Below, in pieces: positions 33,568 through 46,102 of a stretch of 64,000 nt of DNA. Made by a program: the position numbers and the translations under genes. Every line of letters starts with the position of its first letter. Positions within the stretch are counted from its first letter, which is position 1. The notes under the pieces were generated by a model, which worked only from the letters and a program-made list of their open reading frames with translations, was not told the DNA's origin and made no database searches. Location: positions 3,716,570-3,780,569 of the forward strand of contig CM053246.1 in the NCBI GenBank assembly GCA_028583405.1, in the 5' to 3' direction. The DNA is from Pogonophryne albipinna. Its lineage: Eukaryota; Chordata; Actinopteri; Perciformes; Artedidraconidae.

Positions 33568-34170
33568 AGGTCTCCTATTATAAAAAATTCACTTTTTGAT
33601 ACATAAATATGTGTCAGGGAACTCACAAAGTGTCAGAAAACAAAACTCTCTCTCTTTTCCTCCGTACCCACATCTCTAAAAACGGTGGTACAACGGAGCT
33701 GATCCAGATTTGCATCCGATATGATATCAGAAACGTCGCTGTATCAGAAACAATGCGCTCTGTGTTTTGGAAGTAATATGGTCTTTGTTTACATTAGCAA
33801 GCATCGCTAACACTCAGAGCTAACTGGAGAGAGTTTGTGTAAAAAGCAGGAAATAAAAAAAGGAACTCACCTTGTAGTAAACCTGCAAGAAAAAAAGCAT
33901 TTGAGCTCCATACTGTTTCAGAAATAACCCTTGAAATGCTTTGGAACATGATATGGCATTTAATCAGGGCAGCGTTTAGTTGAGTATCTGTAAGGAGAGA
34001 GGAGACCTCACTGCTTGCCTTGTCGTGCTCAAAAGGGGGCTGGGCCAAAAGCTACTGACCAAGAATCAGCACTTCTCTAACAGGGCTGAAATGGATGGAT
34101 ATGATGAATGTCTAAAATGCATGATGTGTGACCCATAATATATGCCTAAAAAAAGCATGATAGGAGATCT
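33568..34170. mobile_element. piggyBac-like MITE with TTAA duplication
   Basis: TTAA flanks both sides (33564-33567 and 34171-34174). Ends are AGGTCTCCTATTAT and, inverted, AGATCTCCTATCATGC. It is 603 bp and non-coding. The interior matches the split copy at 19217-20136. Confidence 0.85.
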
Positions 34171-34174
34171 TTAA

Positions 34175-35055
34175 ATTACACATTTTTCTCTCTTTTTGAT
34201 ATTTTTATTTCCCAAATATTACAAGGAAGTGCCAAGAATATAATCAAAAGTTGAGATACATGTTCATTTAGATTTCACTCCACGTTGTATCCATAGATTG
34301 CATGTTTATTCCTTGAATGCTGCTGTGTTTATAATCACAGTGTTGTGATGCTTCAGTCGCTCTGACATTTGATGGTGCAGGCTGTCAGGCCTTGTCTTGG
34401 ATTAAGGGCAGCATCAGGCAGACATATGTCCTTTCTGCTTTTGTATTGGTTTTTTTTTTTTATCTGGACGAAATATAATTTTTATCTCACTTCATTCAGA
34501 ATGACAGTTCCTCAAAATCGCTCCACACCAAGGGATATTCATTACTTTTTGTAGACCTGCCTGGGTAGCCCGTCAACTTTTCATCTCCCTTCATCTCTCA
34601 TCTATTTCACTCTCTCAGAAAGCCTGCTTTTTTTCCTGGCAATTTTCCTGCTTTACTTTGCTATGACCTTCCTGCTTAAATTGCTTGGCTTGTGTTATTC
34701 ACAGTTTGAGATTTACAGAGAATAATATCGCACCATAGGATTTCCAACAATAATTGCCCAATAATTTGTGACTGAATTTCTGTGACCTGGTTGTCTGTAT
34801 TTTCTCAGCTTAGATGGAGGTGATGGGGGGGCTGTAGTCCTCATCTGAACAACATTCTCAACCTGTCCAATGTAAGAAAAAGTTTTTAGAGAGTACTTGT
34901 CCGAATACATTGTTCACTTGTCCATAGCTATACTTTGTGCATGCGGCACCTATTTTAAATATTATTAAATATCAACATAAAGCATACAAGAATCTGGGTT
35001 ACTGTAACTAAGGTAACATTTGATTGTTTATTTTAAAACAAAACAAAACAAAATT
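34175..35055. other. No feature recognised
   Basis: AT-rich, with a T run at 34449-34461 and an AAAAC run at 35035-35050 immediately before the L2 tail. No gene. Confidence 0.5.
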
Positions 35056-35300
35056 AAAAGCACTTATATACTAACTAAGCACTCACATACTAACTAAGCA
35101 CTTACATACTAACAAAGCACTTATATACTAATAAAGGACTGGCTTATCTATAGCCAGTTGAGTAGCACTTGAAATGTTTTGGCTCTATGAAACCTGATGT
35201 ACTTATATGATTCTGTTTTCTTCAAGTTTGTATCTTCTTGGTCGAATGCACTTATTGTAAGTCGCTTTGGATAAAAGCGTCAGCTAAATGAAATGAAATG
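35056..35300 (+). mobile_element. L2 LINE 3' tail with GGATA stem-loop
   Basis: GCACTTATATACTAAC-type repeats (35058-35135) match the tail region after 18549. The end has CGCTTTGGATAAAAGCG (35263-35279), a stem with a GGATA loop. This is the structure known to be recognised by the reverse transcriptase of the eel L2 element UnaL2. An AAATG repeat tail follows (35286-35302). Only the 3' UTR is present, a typical severe 5' truncation. Confidence 0.85.
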
Positions 35301-35485
35301 TAATTTGTTCATATTTGGCAAGAAACATGCTATATAAGAATCTTCCTCTTGGGGCCACTGGAATCTTCTTCTTCTGCATCGTATTTTACAATGGTACAGA
35401 GCAACACAGTTGGGGCATACAGGTATGCTGCAAAAGGCCTAACGGTTCTTCTGGAGGAAGATTGAGGTTGTGGTGGAACATTACG

Positions 35486-36250
35486 GGACATAATGTGTTG
35501 TTGTTTAGACAAATTGCTCGTGTTACCGTCCTTACATGCTAAACTCTTATGTGGCAACATAAGAGCATTGTCCACATCGAGACGGGTACAGTTTAACCAC
35601 ACCTTAGGGCGCTTAGTTCTAGTGTGTGTGTGTTGCATGCATCTAGCAGCCGCGTGTGTGTAAACTGCCCCGCCCCCTCACAAACAGACGGGGGAGAGAG
35701 ATCTCTCGTCTGGATTGGAAAGATCGAAAATACATCATAGGCGCATTTTGTAGTCTTATTGCATATTAGAACACTAATTGTTGGCGACACTAAAACTGCA
35801 ATATAATGTTTATGTAGCAATAATACATATGCCATATCTTTTTATATGTCTCCAGTACCGATAAAAACACCGAAAACGTTGGAGCTTAACGCAGCGTCCA
35901 CACGGCAGCATGCGTTGAAGCTTGCCGGCGGGCGTGTCTGAAACTCGACCAACAACCAATCACATGAATCTCCCGCCCCGGACACACAACCACGCGGTTT
36001 GATTGGCTAGAGCTTGTACTGGCATATGATTTGAATGGCTGACGCTTCCGTCGAAGCTTCAAAAGTTGAACTTTGCGACGGAACCACAATGCAGTTCGGC
36101 AAAGCGTGATGTCACCCCATTCAAAGTGAATGGGAAGAAGCGTTGAAGCTTCAATGCACGCCACCGTGTGGACGGGCCGTAACGGTACCACTGTCTTTAA
36201 TAATTCCGCCGCGGGGCCCGTTTAATACCGGGGCTCGGTGCCCATCCCTA
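35486..36250 (-). mobile_element. hAT fragment (family C), interrupted by a MITE
   Basis: 35486-35889 matches 2490-2870 and 46660-46985. After the MITE, sequence resumes at 36183 and ends near 36250 with CGGTGCCCATCCCTAA, a hAT-like end. The minus strand retains KVWLNCTRLDVDNA before the frame breaks. Confidence 0.7.
35890..36179. mobile_element. Harbinger-like MITE, 290 bp
   Basis: Terminal inverted repeats of roughly 35 bp: CGTCCACACGG near the left end, with inverse CCGTGTGGACG near the right, and GTTGAAGCTT / AAGCTTCAA further in. TAA flanks both sides (35887-35889 and 36180-36182), fitting the 3-bp TWA target of PIF/Harbinger elements. No coding capacity. Confidence 0.75.
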
Positions 36251-39140
36251 ATCACACATGACAACGAATGAAACGTAAAGCGGTCGCAAACAACAATGGC
36301 GCACACTGACAATTTGCGAATGAGTTCTGCCTTTTGTAAGCTGAATTTATCAATCATTTGTCAATAAATATGGGCGAAAAATGTCACTTGTTCGTCGGAC
36401 AAGTCAATGGAAAGATGTCCTTGTCCGATATTGTAAATAACACGTCCCGGACGATCAGACGTATGCTTTTTCATACACTACTGTCATGTGTAGCCCGAAC
36501 TGCGCACACAGTGCACAGGTGTCGATTCATTTGAGAATGCAAAATAGAACCAAACAAAGCATATATCTCAGATTTTAGAATTAAATCAGGGGTGGCAACA
36601 GCATTGAATGAGCAGGCCACATGCATGTTTGTGTTTGGCTCCAAATATTGCAGATGACAGAGGGATAAGGGGTCTGGAGGATCGGCCTGAATAGAGCTGC
36701 AGCACTTGCAAAGGTGGTGTATAATCACAGCAGAAATAGGTAATGTAAAAGCCGTCATTAAAGACAGTGGGTGCTTATCTCTTGTCTTGTCACCACAACA
36801 CAGCATGTATTAAAGGGGATGTTCATTCAAGTTTCTCTCACTCTCTCTTGCAAAGAGGCTTTCATATTTTCTCTCTCACATTTGTGGCCCATAATGGTGT
36901 CTGGAACTCTCTGTGTTCCATTGTCAACTGCAGGACTGGTTGTCCATTTGGAGCATCTAAAATACTGGGAGGGCTTTAATCTTTCTTCATTATTTTCCAA
37001 TTTTGGATAAATGTGCTCATAATGCCTCCTCGTCTTAGAAATGAAACTCTTTGACTCTCCACACCCCTCATTTTTCCTCGGCACACTTTTCACTGGCTTT
37101 CATCTTTTAACATGGGACAAATAAGCAGTCCAAGTGTGCACCGAACGTGGAGATGGAAGGATAATTGAGTCGATAAACATTAGGGTCAGGGTGAGACCAT
37201 TGTTCAGGCTTCTTCAGGAGGTGCTTAGCCCAATATCAATACGCATATTACCATATTTCTGTTATTTGAGAATTGACCCAGGCAGAGCTACTGTGATTGT
37301 GTGGATAGTTAACAGGACATTCAGGGTCACACTGTGACTGCCTGCCTGCCTTACACTTCTCTACATAGAGCTGCATCTCGCAACCACTGTGCAATTTATT
37401 TTCATATCTGAGATGTGAAATGTAGAAGTATGACTGCTCTAATCCTGCACCAGTCTACATTTAGGATGTGGAAATGTGTATCATTTGCGACATGCTCGGG
37501 AGAAATAGGCCACATGGAATATCGATGTGCCTTGATCTGACCCCGGAGAGTTTTGTGACTGTGACGGATGTGATTGGTTGTGAATATGCACATCAGCTTG
37601 AATTGGTTGGTGCTCTTTCTGCTGGTGACCTGTAAACATATACAGCCCTGAGTGACACTGCTCACACAGACAGTGTACCTTGGCTTCACACAGTTATAGG
37701 TCAGGATATATCCAAGACCAAGGAAATTCTTACATTGATGGAACCTCTAGTGATGTATTTACACATACTTCAATATGCATCAATGAGTGGTTGTCATGGT
37801 TGCCATTCCAATCCAAATGAAAAAAACTCAGCTACAAGCTACTGCTGTTCCACTTTTTGGAAAAAGCACGAACCAACCAGCAGAGGGCCATCCGATGGCT
37901 ACGCCTGCCATGTACAGGACGTCATGCTGATTTCCACTGTGACATGCACCAATGGTCCATTATCATATCATTTGAAAGCACATTTTCTAATAACAACTAA
38001 CATGCATTCACTCAAAATGATGAAAACATCTATGGTAAGGTTTTTTATTATATATGAGAAAAAAACAAAAATTCAAAACGTCTCTAACGTGAGACTATAC
38101 AACTTTGTAAATATCATACTTATCTTCCTAAAAGATAAATGAAATAAACATAGCGAGATAGAGTAACATTTTAAATAAAAAGATAACTAAATATAATTAA
38201 TATATACATGCACAGACCAAAAATACTTTATAGTTTTTGCTCCCATTTTTCAAGAGCGGAAATCAAAGATCTAAGACTTTTTATATGAACACAAAATACC
38301 TATTTCTCTCAAATATTCTTCACAAATTTGTCTAAATCTGTGTTAGTGAGCACTTTGCCTTATCCTTTGCCGAGATAATCCATCGCCCTCACAGTTGTGA
38401 CGTATCAAGATGCTGATTAGACAGCATGATTATTGCACAACCAGTCAGTATCTGTTGTGTCCACCATTTGCCTAGGGTTTATTTTGGGGGAGCAAAAACA
38501 AAAGTGTTGCTTTTATATTTTGTGCAGTGTATATATATATATGTTTTTTTTAAATTAAATATATAATTATACTTTTAAGTAAACATTTGTAAATTGCATT
38601 ACATTACGTTTCATGTATATAAGAATATATACGGTGGTGTTTTAGTATTAATAAGATATTTATGCTGAGGGTTTGGCTGCTGATGGTGAAGTAAGTCCTA
38701 TCAGATCAATGCATTAGGCTATGAGCAATAAAATACATACAAGCACTTAGTAATTTTACAGTATGACCAGTAACATAGCTAACGGGTGCTCCATGTGACT
38801 CCATTTGAATACTTAATAACTATTCTATTATTCCACTATGTTTTACATTAAAAAGCTAATAATTAAATAGGTAATGTTTGCTTGCTAAACAGCACACACA
38901 GGGAATTCACAACAGACAGGTTAACTGAGTTTATCTCCGGTGAACTTGTTGTTATAAATGTCAGCACCGTGGACCTCCCCCCTTCTGGCAGTAAGAGTTA
39001 TTATAAACTGTCTTGTCTTCAAGCTGGAAATGATCTTTAATAAACTAATATACTAATATATAACTATTTGTGATTAGCCCAATCGCTATTCAGAACAAAT
39101 CACGCAAGCACGTTTTTGTGCGTCACACTGCTTCTTTCGT
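36251..39140. other. No gene recognised
   Basis: AT-rich. The frame at 37735-38142 (135 codons) has no recognisable domain and biased composition. A TA run lies at 38528-38541. Nothing else supported. Confidence 0.5.
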
Positions 39141-39143
39141 GTA

Positions 39144-41022
39144 ATGTTAGAGGTGCAACTCGGTGTCGTGTAGCCATGCCCGCATCTCTGGTCCTAGGTC
39201 GAAGAGGCTGGCTTCCGAGGGTGGTCCATATAAGGGGCAGATGGTGATTATATAGACAGCGGTCTGCTCAGGGTCACCGCACTCGCATGCCGCACTGTCC
39301 GCCATGCCCCGCGTCTTCATCGATGTTTTAAAGCGACCGACCCCAGTTCGTAGACGGTTCAGAGTGGTCCACTGCCGGCGCGGTAGGTCGTCTCCTCCAA
39401 TGGCGCCATCTCCTGGGTCCCAGATGTAACGGTGGATTCGGGAGGGCCCGGCTGACTCCCACTCCTGCTTCCAAGCTGCTGCCAACCATGCATCTCTGCT
39501 GCTTTGTTGTAGGGGTGGCGGGACTTGAGTCTGCTTGGAGGTGCTGGTGTTATTGTGGTGTTGTGCAGGATGTGCCAGTCATACTTTTGTGCCTTCCTGG
39601 CCAGGGCGAGGGTGGCAGCCTCCTGTCGGAGGCCGGCCGGTGCTATTCCCGCGAGGACTGGCAAGAGGGACACAGGGGTAGGCTTTAAGCATCCAGTTAT
39701 TATTCGGAGGGAGGTATTGATAGCCACGTCGACCTTTCTCGCATGAGGGCTTCTGCTCCAGACTGGGGCGCAGTATTCCGCTACAGAGAAGACCAGGGCT
39801 TGAGTGGATATTCGCAGCGTCTTAGCGGAGGCTCCCCAGGTTGTTCCAGCGAGGCGGCGGATCAGCGCGACCCTGGATCTCACCTTGGCCTTGACTTCTT
39901 CCAGGTGTTTTTTAAAGGATAATGTCCGATCCAGACGCACTCCAAGATACTTCGGGGCTTGCTGGACCTCCAGACATTTGTTGTCGACGCGCAGCTCAAG
40001 TTCCCTCCTGGCTTCTCTGGTGCTAAGGTGGTATGCCGCTGCGACTGTTTTTCCGACGCTGAGCTGTAGACGCCACCTTCGGAGGTATGCTACTAGTGTG
40101 CCCATGTCTTCGTTAAGACCCTCTTCCATCGCCTTCCACGTTGGTCGGCTCAGCATGATGGCAAGATCGTCTGCGTAGCCATACTTTCTGGATGCTGTAT
40201 CAGGTAGGTCGTGGATGTAAACGTTGAACAGCATCGGCGAAAGAACAGACCCCTGCGGTACCCCGTTCTTCAGTCTTCTGAGCCTACTGCACTGGCCACT
40301 GCTGGTCTGGAGGATGAAGCTACGGTTGGAAAGTGTCTCCATGATGAACTTCACCATGTGGCGGTCCGGTATTGTCCTCAGCAGCTTCAGGTGGAGCCCC
40401 CGGAGCCACACGGTGTCATATGCAGCAGTCAGATCCAGGTACACTACCCCAGCTTTCTCATTGTCCTGGAAGCTGTCCTCGATGTCCTGACAGAGTAGTG
40501 TTACCTGGTCTGCTGTTGATCTTCCACGACAGAAACCAGCTTGTTCCCGTGGGAGCTGTGAGTCCACCACTGGCTCGATGCGGCTATGGATCATCCTCTC
40601 CAAGATCTTAAATGGGACACAGAGCAACGAGATTGGTCTGTATGACTTGGGGTCTTCTGCAGATTTATTTGGCTTCGGCAGAGCTATGACAGAGGCACGG
40701 CGCCAAGTCTTTGGGAGCTTTAATCTCTGGTAGCATGATGTATAGAAAGCACAGAGCCAGCCAGTTGTTGTTGTGCTCTGGTGGATGACGAACTCCGGGT
40801 GGATGTTGTCACGGCCAGGGGATTTGCCTGGCTTGAGCTTGCTCATGGCCTCACTGAGTTCCTCTGCTGTGAATTCTCCCGAGAGGTTGGAATCAACACT
40901 GGCCGCTCCCGAGATGCAAGACACCTCACGCGATGTCAGTCGGGCAAAGGCTTTGTCAGCATCCGGGAAGCGGCCGTTCTTCAGGAGCTGGGATGCCATC
41001 TATAATGGAGTTTTCTGAGTAG
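39144..41022 (-). pseudogene. Jockey-like LINE reverse transcriptase, GC-rich, one frameshift
   Basis: The minus strand holds an uninterrupted 546-codon frame (39359-40999). Motifs in order: YRPISLLCVPFKILERM, AGFCRGRSTADQVTLL, VYLDLTAAYDTVW, NGVPQGSVLSPMLFNVYI, the active site YGYADDLAIM, and KYLGVRLDRTLSFKKHL. A one-step frameshift near 39488 leads to the C-terminal part (39147-39485). That part includes PRRQWTTLNRLRTGVGRF and a Cys/His knuckle-like CECGDPEQTAVYIITICP. The element is much more GC-rich than its surroundings and almost free of lesions, so probably recent. Endonuclease and 5' part are absent; its right edge abuts the pentamer tail of the next LINE. This wording belongs to a widespread jockey-like family; the exact clade is unresolved. 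Confidence 0.85.
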
Positions 41023-41030
41023 GCATTCTG

Positions 41031-43195
41031 AAGGCAAGGCAAGGCAAGGCAAGGCAAGTTTATTTATATAGCACTTTTCAACACAAGGCAATTCAAAGTG
41101 CTTTACAAAAAATGAAAGACATTAAGAAAATGGCATTTAAAATCAGTCATTAAAAAGAAAAGCAAATAAAATAAACATTAAAAGAAAAAAATACATGAAT
41201 AAAAGTTACAGTGCAGTCTAAGATGTGAATAGTTCAATTAAAAGCAGCGACAAAAAGAAAAGTCTTCAGCCTGGATTTAAAAGTAGTCAGAGTTGCAGCG
41301 GACCTGCAGGTTTCTGGGAGTTTGTTCCAGATATTTGGAGCATAATAACTAAACGCTGCTTCTCCATGTTTAGTTCTGACTCTGGGGACAGAAAGCTGAC
41401 CAGTCCCTGAAGACCTGAGAGATCTGGATGGTTCATAATTTAGCAGGAGGTCAGAAATGTATTTTGGGCCTAAACCATTCAGTGCTTTATAAACCAGCAG
41501 CAGTATTTAGAAATCTATTCTTTGACACACAGGAAGCCAGTGTAAAGACTTCAGAACAGGAGTGATGTGATCCACTTTCTTAGTGTTAGTGAGGACTCGA
41601 GCAGCGGCGTTCTGAATCAGCTGCAGCTTTCTAATAGATTTTTTAGTGAGACCTGTGAAGACACCATTACAGTAGTCGAGTCTACTGAAGATAAAAGCAT
41701 GGACAAGTTTTTCCAAATCCTGCTGTGACATTAGTCTTTTAACCCTAGATATATTCTTTAGGTGATAGTAGGCTGATTTAGTAACTGTTTTAATATGACT
41801 GTTGAAACTCAGGTCAGAGTCCATGACTACACCTAGATTTCTGGCTTTATCTGTTGTTTTGAACATTGCAGACTGAAGCTCAGCGCTAACTTTTAAACGT
41901 TCTGCCTTGGCTCCAAAAACCATTACCTCAGTTTTATCTTTGTTTAATTGGAGAAAGTTCTGACACATCCAGTCATTGATTTGTTCAATGCACTTACTCA
42001 GTGTTTGAATTGGAGCATAGTCTCCTGGTGAAATTGTTACATAAATTTGTGTGTCATCCGCGTAGCTATGGTAACTTATTTTGTTGTTCTTCATTATCTG
42101 AGCCAGTGGTAGCATGTAGACGTTAAAGAGAAGAGGCCCCAAGATGGAGCCTTGAGGTACCCCACATGTCATATTTGTCAACTCAGATGTGTATTTACCT
42201 ATAGAAACAAAGTTGTTTCTGTCCTTTAAGTAGGATTCAAACCAATTTAGAACTGTTTCCGAAAGTCCCACCCAGTTTTCCAGTCGGTCTAGTAATATGT
42301 TGTGGTCAACAGTGTCAAACGCAGCACTGAGATCTAATAATACTAACACTGAAGTTCTGCCACTGTCTGTGTTTAAGTGGATGTCATTAAAGACCTTTAC
42401 AAGAGCAGTCTCAGTGCTGTGGTTTGGACGAAAGCCTGACTGGAACACATCCAAACAGTTATTTAAATGCAAGAAATTACTCAACTGTTGAAAAACAACT
42501 TTTTCAATGATTTTACCTAGAAATGAGAGGTTTGATATGGGCCTGTAATTGTTCATTACTGAAGCATCTAGATTATTCTTTTTTAAGAGCGGTTTAATGA
42601 CTGCAGTTTTCAGGGCCTGTGGAAAAATACCTGTGTGGAGAGATTTGTTTACTATATGAAGTAGATCTGAGGCCATGCAAGGCAAAACATCTTTAAAAAA
42701 ATCCTGTTGGAATAATATCAAGGCAGCAGGAGGAGGATTTCAGAAGTTGTATAATGTCCTCTAGGTTTTTATCATTAATCTGATGGAATTGTGTCATGGT
42801 GTTTGAATTGATGTTAAGTGGACACAGAGACAACACATTTGCTCTTCCTGATGCAGAGGCACTGACTGCTTGTCTGATTTTCTGAATTTTGTCAGTGAAG
42901 AAGGAGGCAAAATCATTGCACGCCCTGGTGGATAGAAATTCAGAGGCTACTGACACTGGGGGGTTAGTTAGTCTGTCGACGGTAGCAAATAAGGCACGTG
43001 CGTTGTTTTTGTTTTTGTTAATGATGTCAGAGAAGAACGATTGTCGTGCGTTTTTCAATTCCAAATTATGAAGGCCAAGTCTCTCTTTATAGATTTCAAA
43101 GTGAACCTGGAGATTTGTTTTTCGCCACCTGCGTTCAGCTGAAGCCTGTTTTGCAAACGAAAAAAGGAAAGCAAAACATGGTTTAAAACTACTAG
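41031..43195 (-). mobile_element. L2-clade LINE, copy B1, 5'-truncated
   Basis: The 3' end is at the left with an AAGGC pentamer array (41031-41058), then the inverted tail phrase TTTATTTATATAGCAC. The tail forms a GCACTTT...AAAGTGC hairpin. The coding part reads leftward from about 43190 to 41220. Very similar to 58155-60709. Confidence 0.9.
41220..43192 (-). pseudogene. L2 reverse transcriptase (copy B1), one stop and one frameshift
   Basis: The minus strand: RWRKTNLQVHFEIYKERLG (linker), NYRPISNLSFLGKIIEK, FQSGFRPNHSTETALVK, LLDLSAAFDTVDHNILL, CGVPQGSILGPLLF, the active site SYADDTQIYVT, and SRLDYCNGVFTGLTKKS. A frameshift lies near 42700 at a run of seven A. An in-frame stop at 41507-41509 (after CQRIDF) is absent in the sister copy, which has Lys there. 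The remaining C-terminus continues in frame below 41507. Confidence 0.88.
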
Positions 43196-43207
43196 TAGGC
43201 CTACAAC

Positions 43208-44154
43208 CATAGACTGTATATATAAATGGACGTAGGGTCCGTGACATCACCCATAGGATTCTGCAGAGTTGCAGAGAAGCCCTTAGGAGGCGGAGTCGGC
43301 CACTAACGGCTCGACAGTGACGTCAGAGTTCAACTCCCGCCTACTCCAGCCTGCTCCAAATAAGGGCAAAGAGGCGGAGCCGAGGCGGGACCTGCTGCCA
43401 CCGAGCTGGAATTTCCAGAGCTAGCTGAAGCTACCAAGCTAAGCTAACATGCTCCCCATCTGCACACTGCTGTGGCATTTTACGTTTCTAAGGTACGCGG
43501 ACATGAAATTATTCAGCAAAACTATAAATAATAATCTAAGTTATTGAGTTTTTAGCATAACACTTCAGAATCTTAAAATCCCTTAACGTTTGTATGCAAT
43601 TGTGCTAAATTCAACACTGGAATCAAGCAAATATTAATATGTTTGCATGACATTAGTTATTTATATTTTGATGTCACTTAACTATACGTTTAATACATTT
43701 AAGTCAAGCTAAGGTACATGTGATGGTAGCTAGTTAGTGCTCTTACCTGTGAGGCCTCCTCCAAACAGCATAATAACCAGACTGTATCATTAAAACTAAG
43801 TACCAGTTCTAGATCCTTGACTTTAGACAAACAATTCAAGAGACAAAATGTATTTAAAGACCAATCTTTATTTGAATGTGCCTCTTAACCTGAGATATTA
43901 GTTATACAGTAATAGTATTGACAATCTACTAAAACTACTTCGACGTTAGCTTGTCTACATACTTGAGCATAGCCAATTTAAATTAACCTTAGCGATGCAT
44001 ACAGTCCCTACCTACATAATAAAATATCTCTCTAAGTTACAAGGACGACCTTATTTTATCAACCTCAAACAGAAGCCGTTTGTTGTACAGTATTATCCCA
44101 CTTAACGCTTAACACTTGTCTATTTCGTTTTAACCTTTATATATATAGTCTATG
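43208..44154. repeat. Dispersed repeat with CATAGACT ends
   Basis: The left end CATAGACTGTATATATAAA (43208) and the inverse of the right end, CATAGACTATATATATAAA (44154 leftward), resemble terminal inverted repeats. The GC-rich part 43337-43530 (GCCTACTCCAGCCTGC, AAAGAGGCGGAGCCGAGG, AAGCTACCAAGCTAAGC) recurs at 62068-62265. Family unknown; boundaries tentative. Confidence 0.55.
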
Positions 44155-44949
44155 ATTTTAACTTGGAGGCTACGATTAGCATCGTTAGCACCGATGTAGC
44201 TACCACTCGCTTACACGCTAACCAAGCCTTAACATTCATTACGTAGCTGATTCAAATCATTAACACATAAATAAAGTACTTGAATTTCACTTACCGCAAA
44301 ACCGCATTCATGCACCGTCTGTTTCAACCGCAGAGCGAGTCACAATAGTCCGATATATAAACATGAAGAACAAACAAACACGGCCGGCTTCAAGTTGTGT
44401 TCCCTGGATGAACTGAGCAGGCAGAGTCCCTGTAGCTAGCTTCACGGAGCAGCTAGCAGAGAGACAAGAAGCTAGCAGCAGCAGTCACTTCACAGAGCCG
44501 TCACTCAATGTGACCACGCCCTAATATATGCATAACTTTAAGGCTTAATATTAATTAAACAGATGAGTTGAGAAAAAATTCACCCCCCACACAGTAGTCA
44601 TGAAGGGGGAATCTAACTATACAGAGAATATGGTTTTTTGAACCACGATGTAAACATGTTTATTTCTGCTGTAAAGTTGGGCATTTTAACATGGGGGTCT
44701 ATGGAAATTGCTCCCTTCTGCAGCCTGCTCCTACTGGCCACTAGATGAACTGCAGTGTGTGGCACTTCCCTATTGGCGTCCCGGCTCTTCCCCAGAGTTT
44801 GCCGCTTGGTCTGGATCCATGCTTTGTCTGGTCCATAGACTGGTCTGATCCTGACGTTTGAGAAGGGAGGCAGGGGAAGCAAAATGTAGCACAGGTGTTG
44901 CTACAGGTAGTTAGCCTTCTTGCTAAACCAGCTCCTTGAAAAAGAGCAC
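44155..44949. other. No gene recognised; parts resemble the dispersed repeat to the left
   Basis: The GTCTATGGAAATTGCTCCCTTCTGCAGCC and CCATAGACTGG phrases (44697-44845) look like further pieces of a fish dispersed repeat, but I cannot align them to another copy here. Confidence 0.4.
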
Positions 44950-45060
44950 TTATACTGCCTTCCTCTGTCCTCTGACTCCTGCCCAGTACTCAAGTTGTAA
45001 AAAAAAAATCAGGGGGGATGGTGGATTTTATCATATGAGGACATAATTTATGCTGATAAC
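44950..45060. repeat. Dispersed repeat fragment related to 52556-52640
   Basis: CTCCTGCCCAGTACTCAAGTTG followed by TCAGGGGGGATGG matches, in inverted sense, the CAACTCGAGTACTGCTCCTGCC and CCATCCCCCCT phrases at 52573-52625. Confidence 0.5.
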
Positions 45061-45149
45061 CCGCCGAGGGTGGGAGACCAACCAGCATAAAGATAATTAT
45101 TATACTCCTAAAACAACATGCATGTTATGGATGTTCAGATACTCCTTTC

Positions 45150-45252
45150 ATTGCTCTTGACCAAGGCACCTCAGAATTAGAGTCGGTCCCCGGGCTGCCA
45201 TGGCACCACTAACATTTAGGGTCAAATGCAGAGGACAATTAGTGCAAAATCT
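45150..45252 (+). mobile_element. SINE 3' fragment
   Basis: ATTGCTCTTGACCAAGGCACC and GGGTCAAATGCAGAGGAC parallel the body of the SINE at 26310-26560. The pol III boxes are missing. Confidence 0.55.
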
Positions 45253-45962
45253 TTTTTTCACTTTAATTTAAAGGGGGGGAGGGGATACAAAAATGTGGTT
45301 ATAATGGAAGTCTATGGTACAAATCTTGTAGGTTAACAGTCCCTAATTTATTATTCAGATGGATCAACTGATTATACTAATAATAAAGTCAAAACAGTTT
45401 TTAGAATATTGAATTATATTATTATTATATTTTTTCAAAAAAGCAGTTACTGGTATACGATCAAAACTGGTATCTAAAGGGTTACATTTGTATCGTAATT
45501 AATTAAATCATTATGTAAATTAACATTTCATGAAAAATTTGAGGAAAAAAATTAGAAAAATATTTATCCGTCATCAATTTATTGCAGTTCAAATACAAAT
45601 ATTTTATGTTAACATTCCCAATGTTACTTTTTTTAACAGGGCATTAAGTGCAAATTGAAATTGTTTACAAAATATGAAAATATATTAAAAGATTATACAG
45701 ATAATACAAAATAGGACCAATGTTGTCAATGGCTGCCTATTCCACTCTCCCCCATCTCATAGAAGTTTCCAAAGATTTTCATAATCATGCTTTTTGGTCT
45801 CAATTTTTCTGGCTCTTGCTTTCGGATTGTTAGCTAAGCAATGGCTTTGAAGCCAAGTCTTGACATATACCTCTGGTCTGAACTTGTTCAGTGGAGGGCC
45901 AACACACTTGATGAAAAGCAAGGCTGACATGCTATGACTAGTTGTGGTTAAAATGTTCATCT
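45253..45962. other. No feature recognised
   Basis: AT-rich DNA left of the hAT insertion; no motif in any frame. Confidence 0.5.
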
Positions 45963-46102
45963 GACTAAACCAGGGGTACCCACACTTTTTTTGGCTGGTG
46001 AGCTACTTTTGAAATGACACCGAGGTCTACCAACCAAAAATAAAATCCCAAATTGCAAGGGTTGCTGAATAACACGTTTTATTTATACATGGGATAACTA
46101 CA

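Noticed and set aside
37735..38142. 135-codon plus-strand frame as a host gene
   Set aside because: No domain, no signal for transcription or splicing, and low-complexity Lys/Ile-rich C-terminus typical of chance frames in AT-rich DNA.
43207..44842. CCATAGACTG at both 43207 and 44833 as a pair of LTR or target-duplication ends
   Set aside because: A ten-base direct match in a region with several partial repeats is not enough, and the sequences beyond the ten bases differ.
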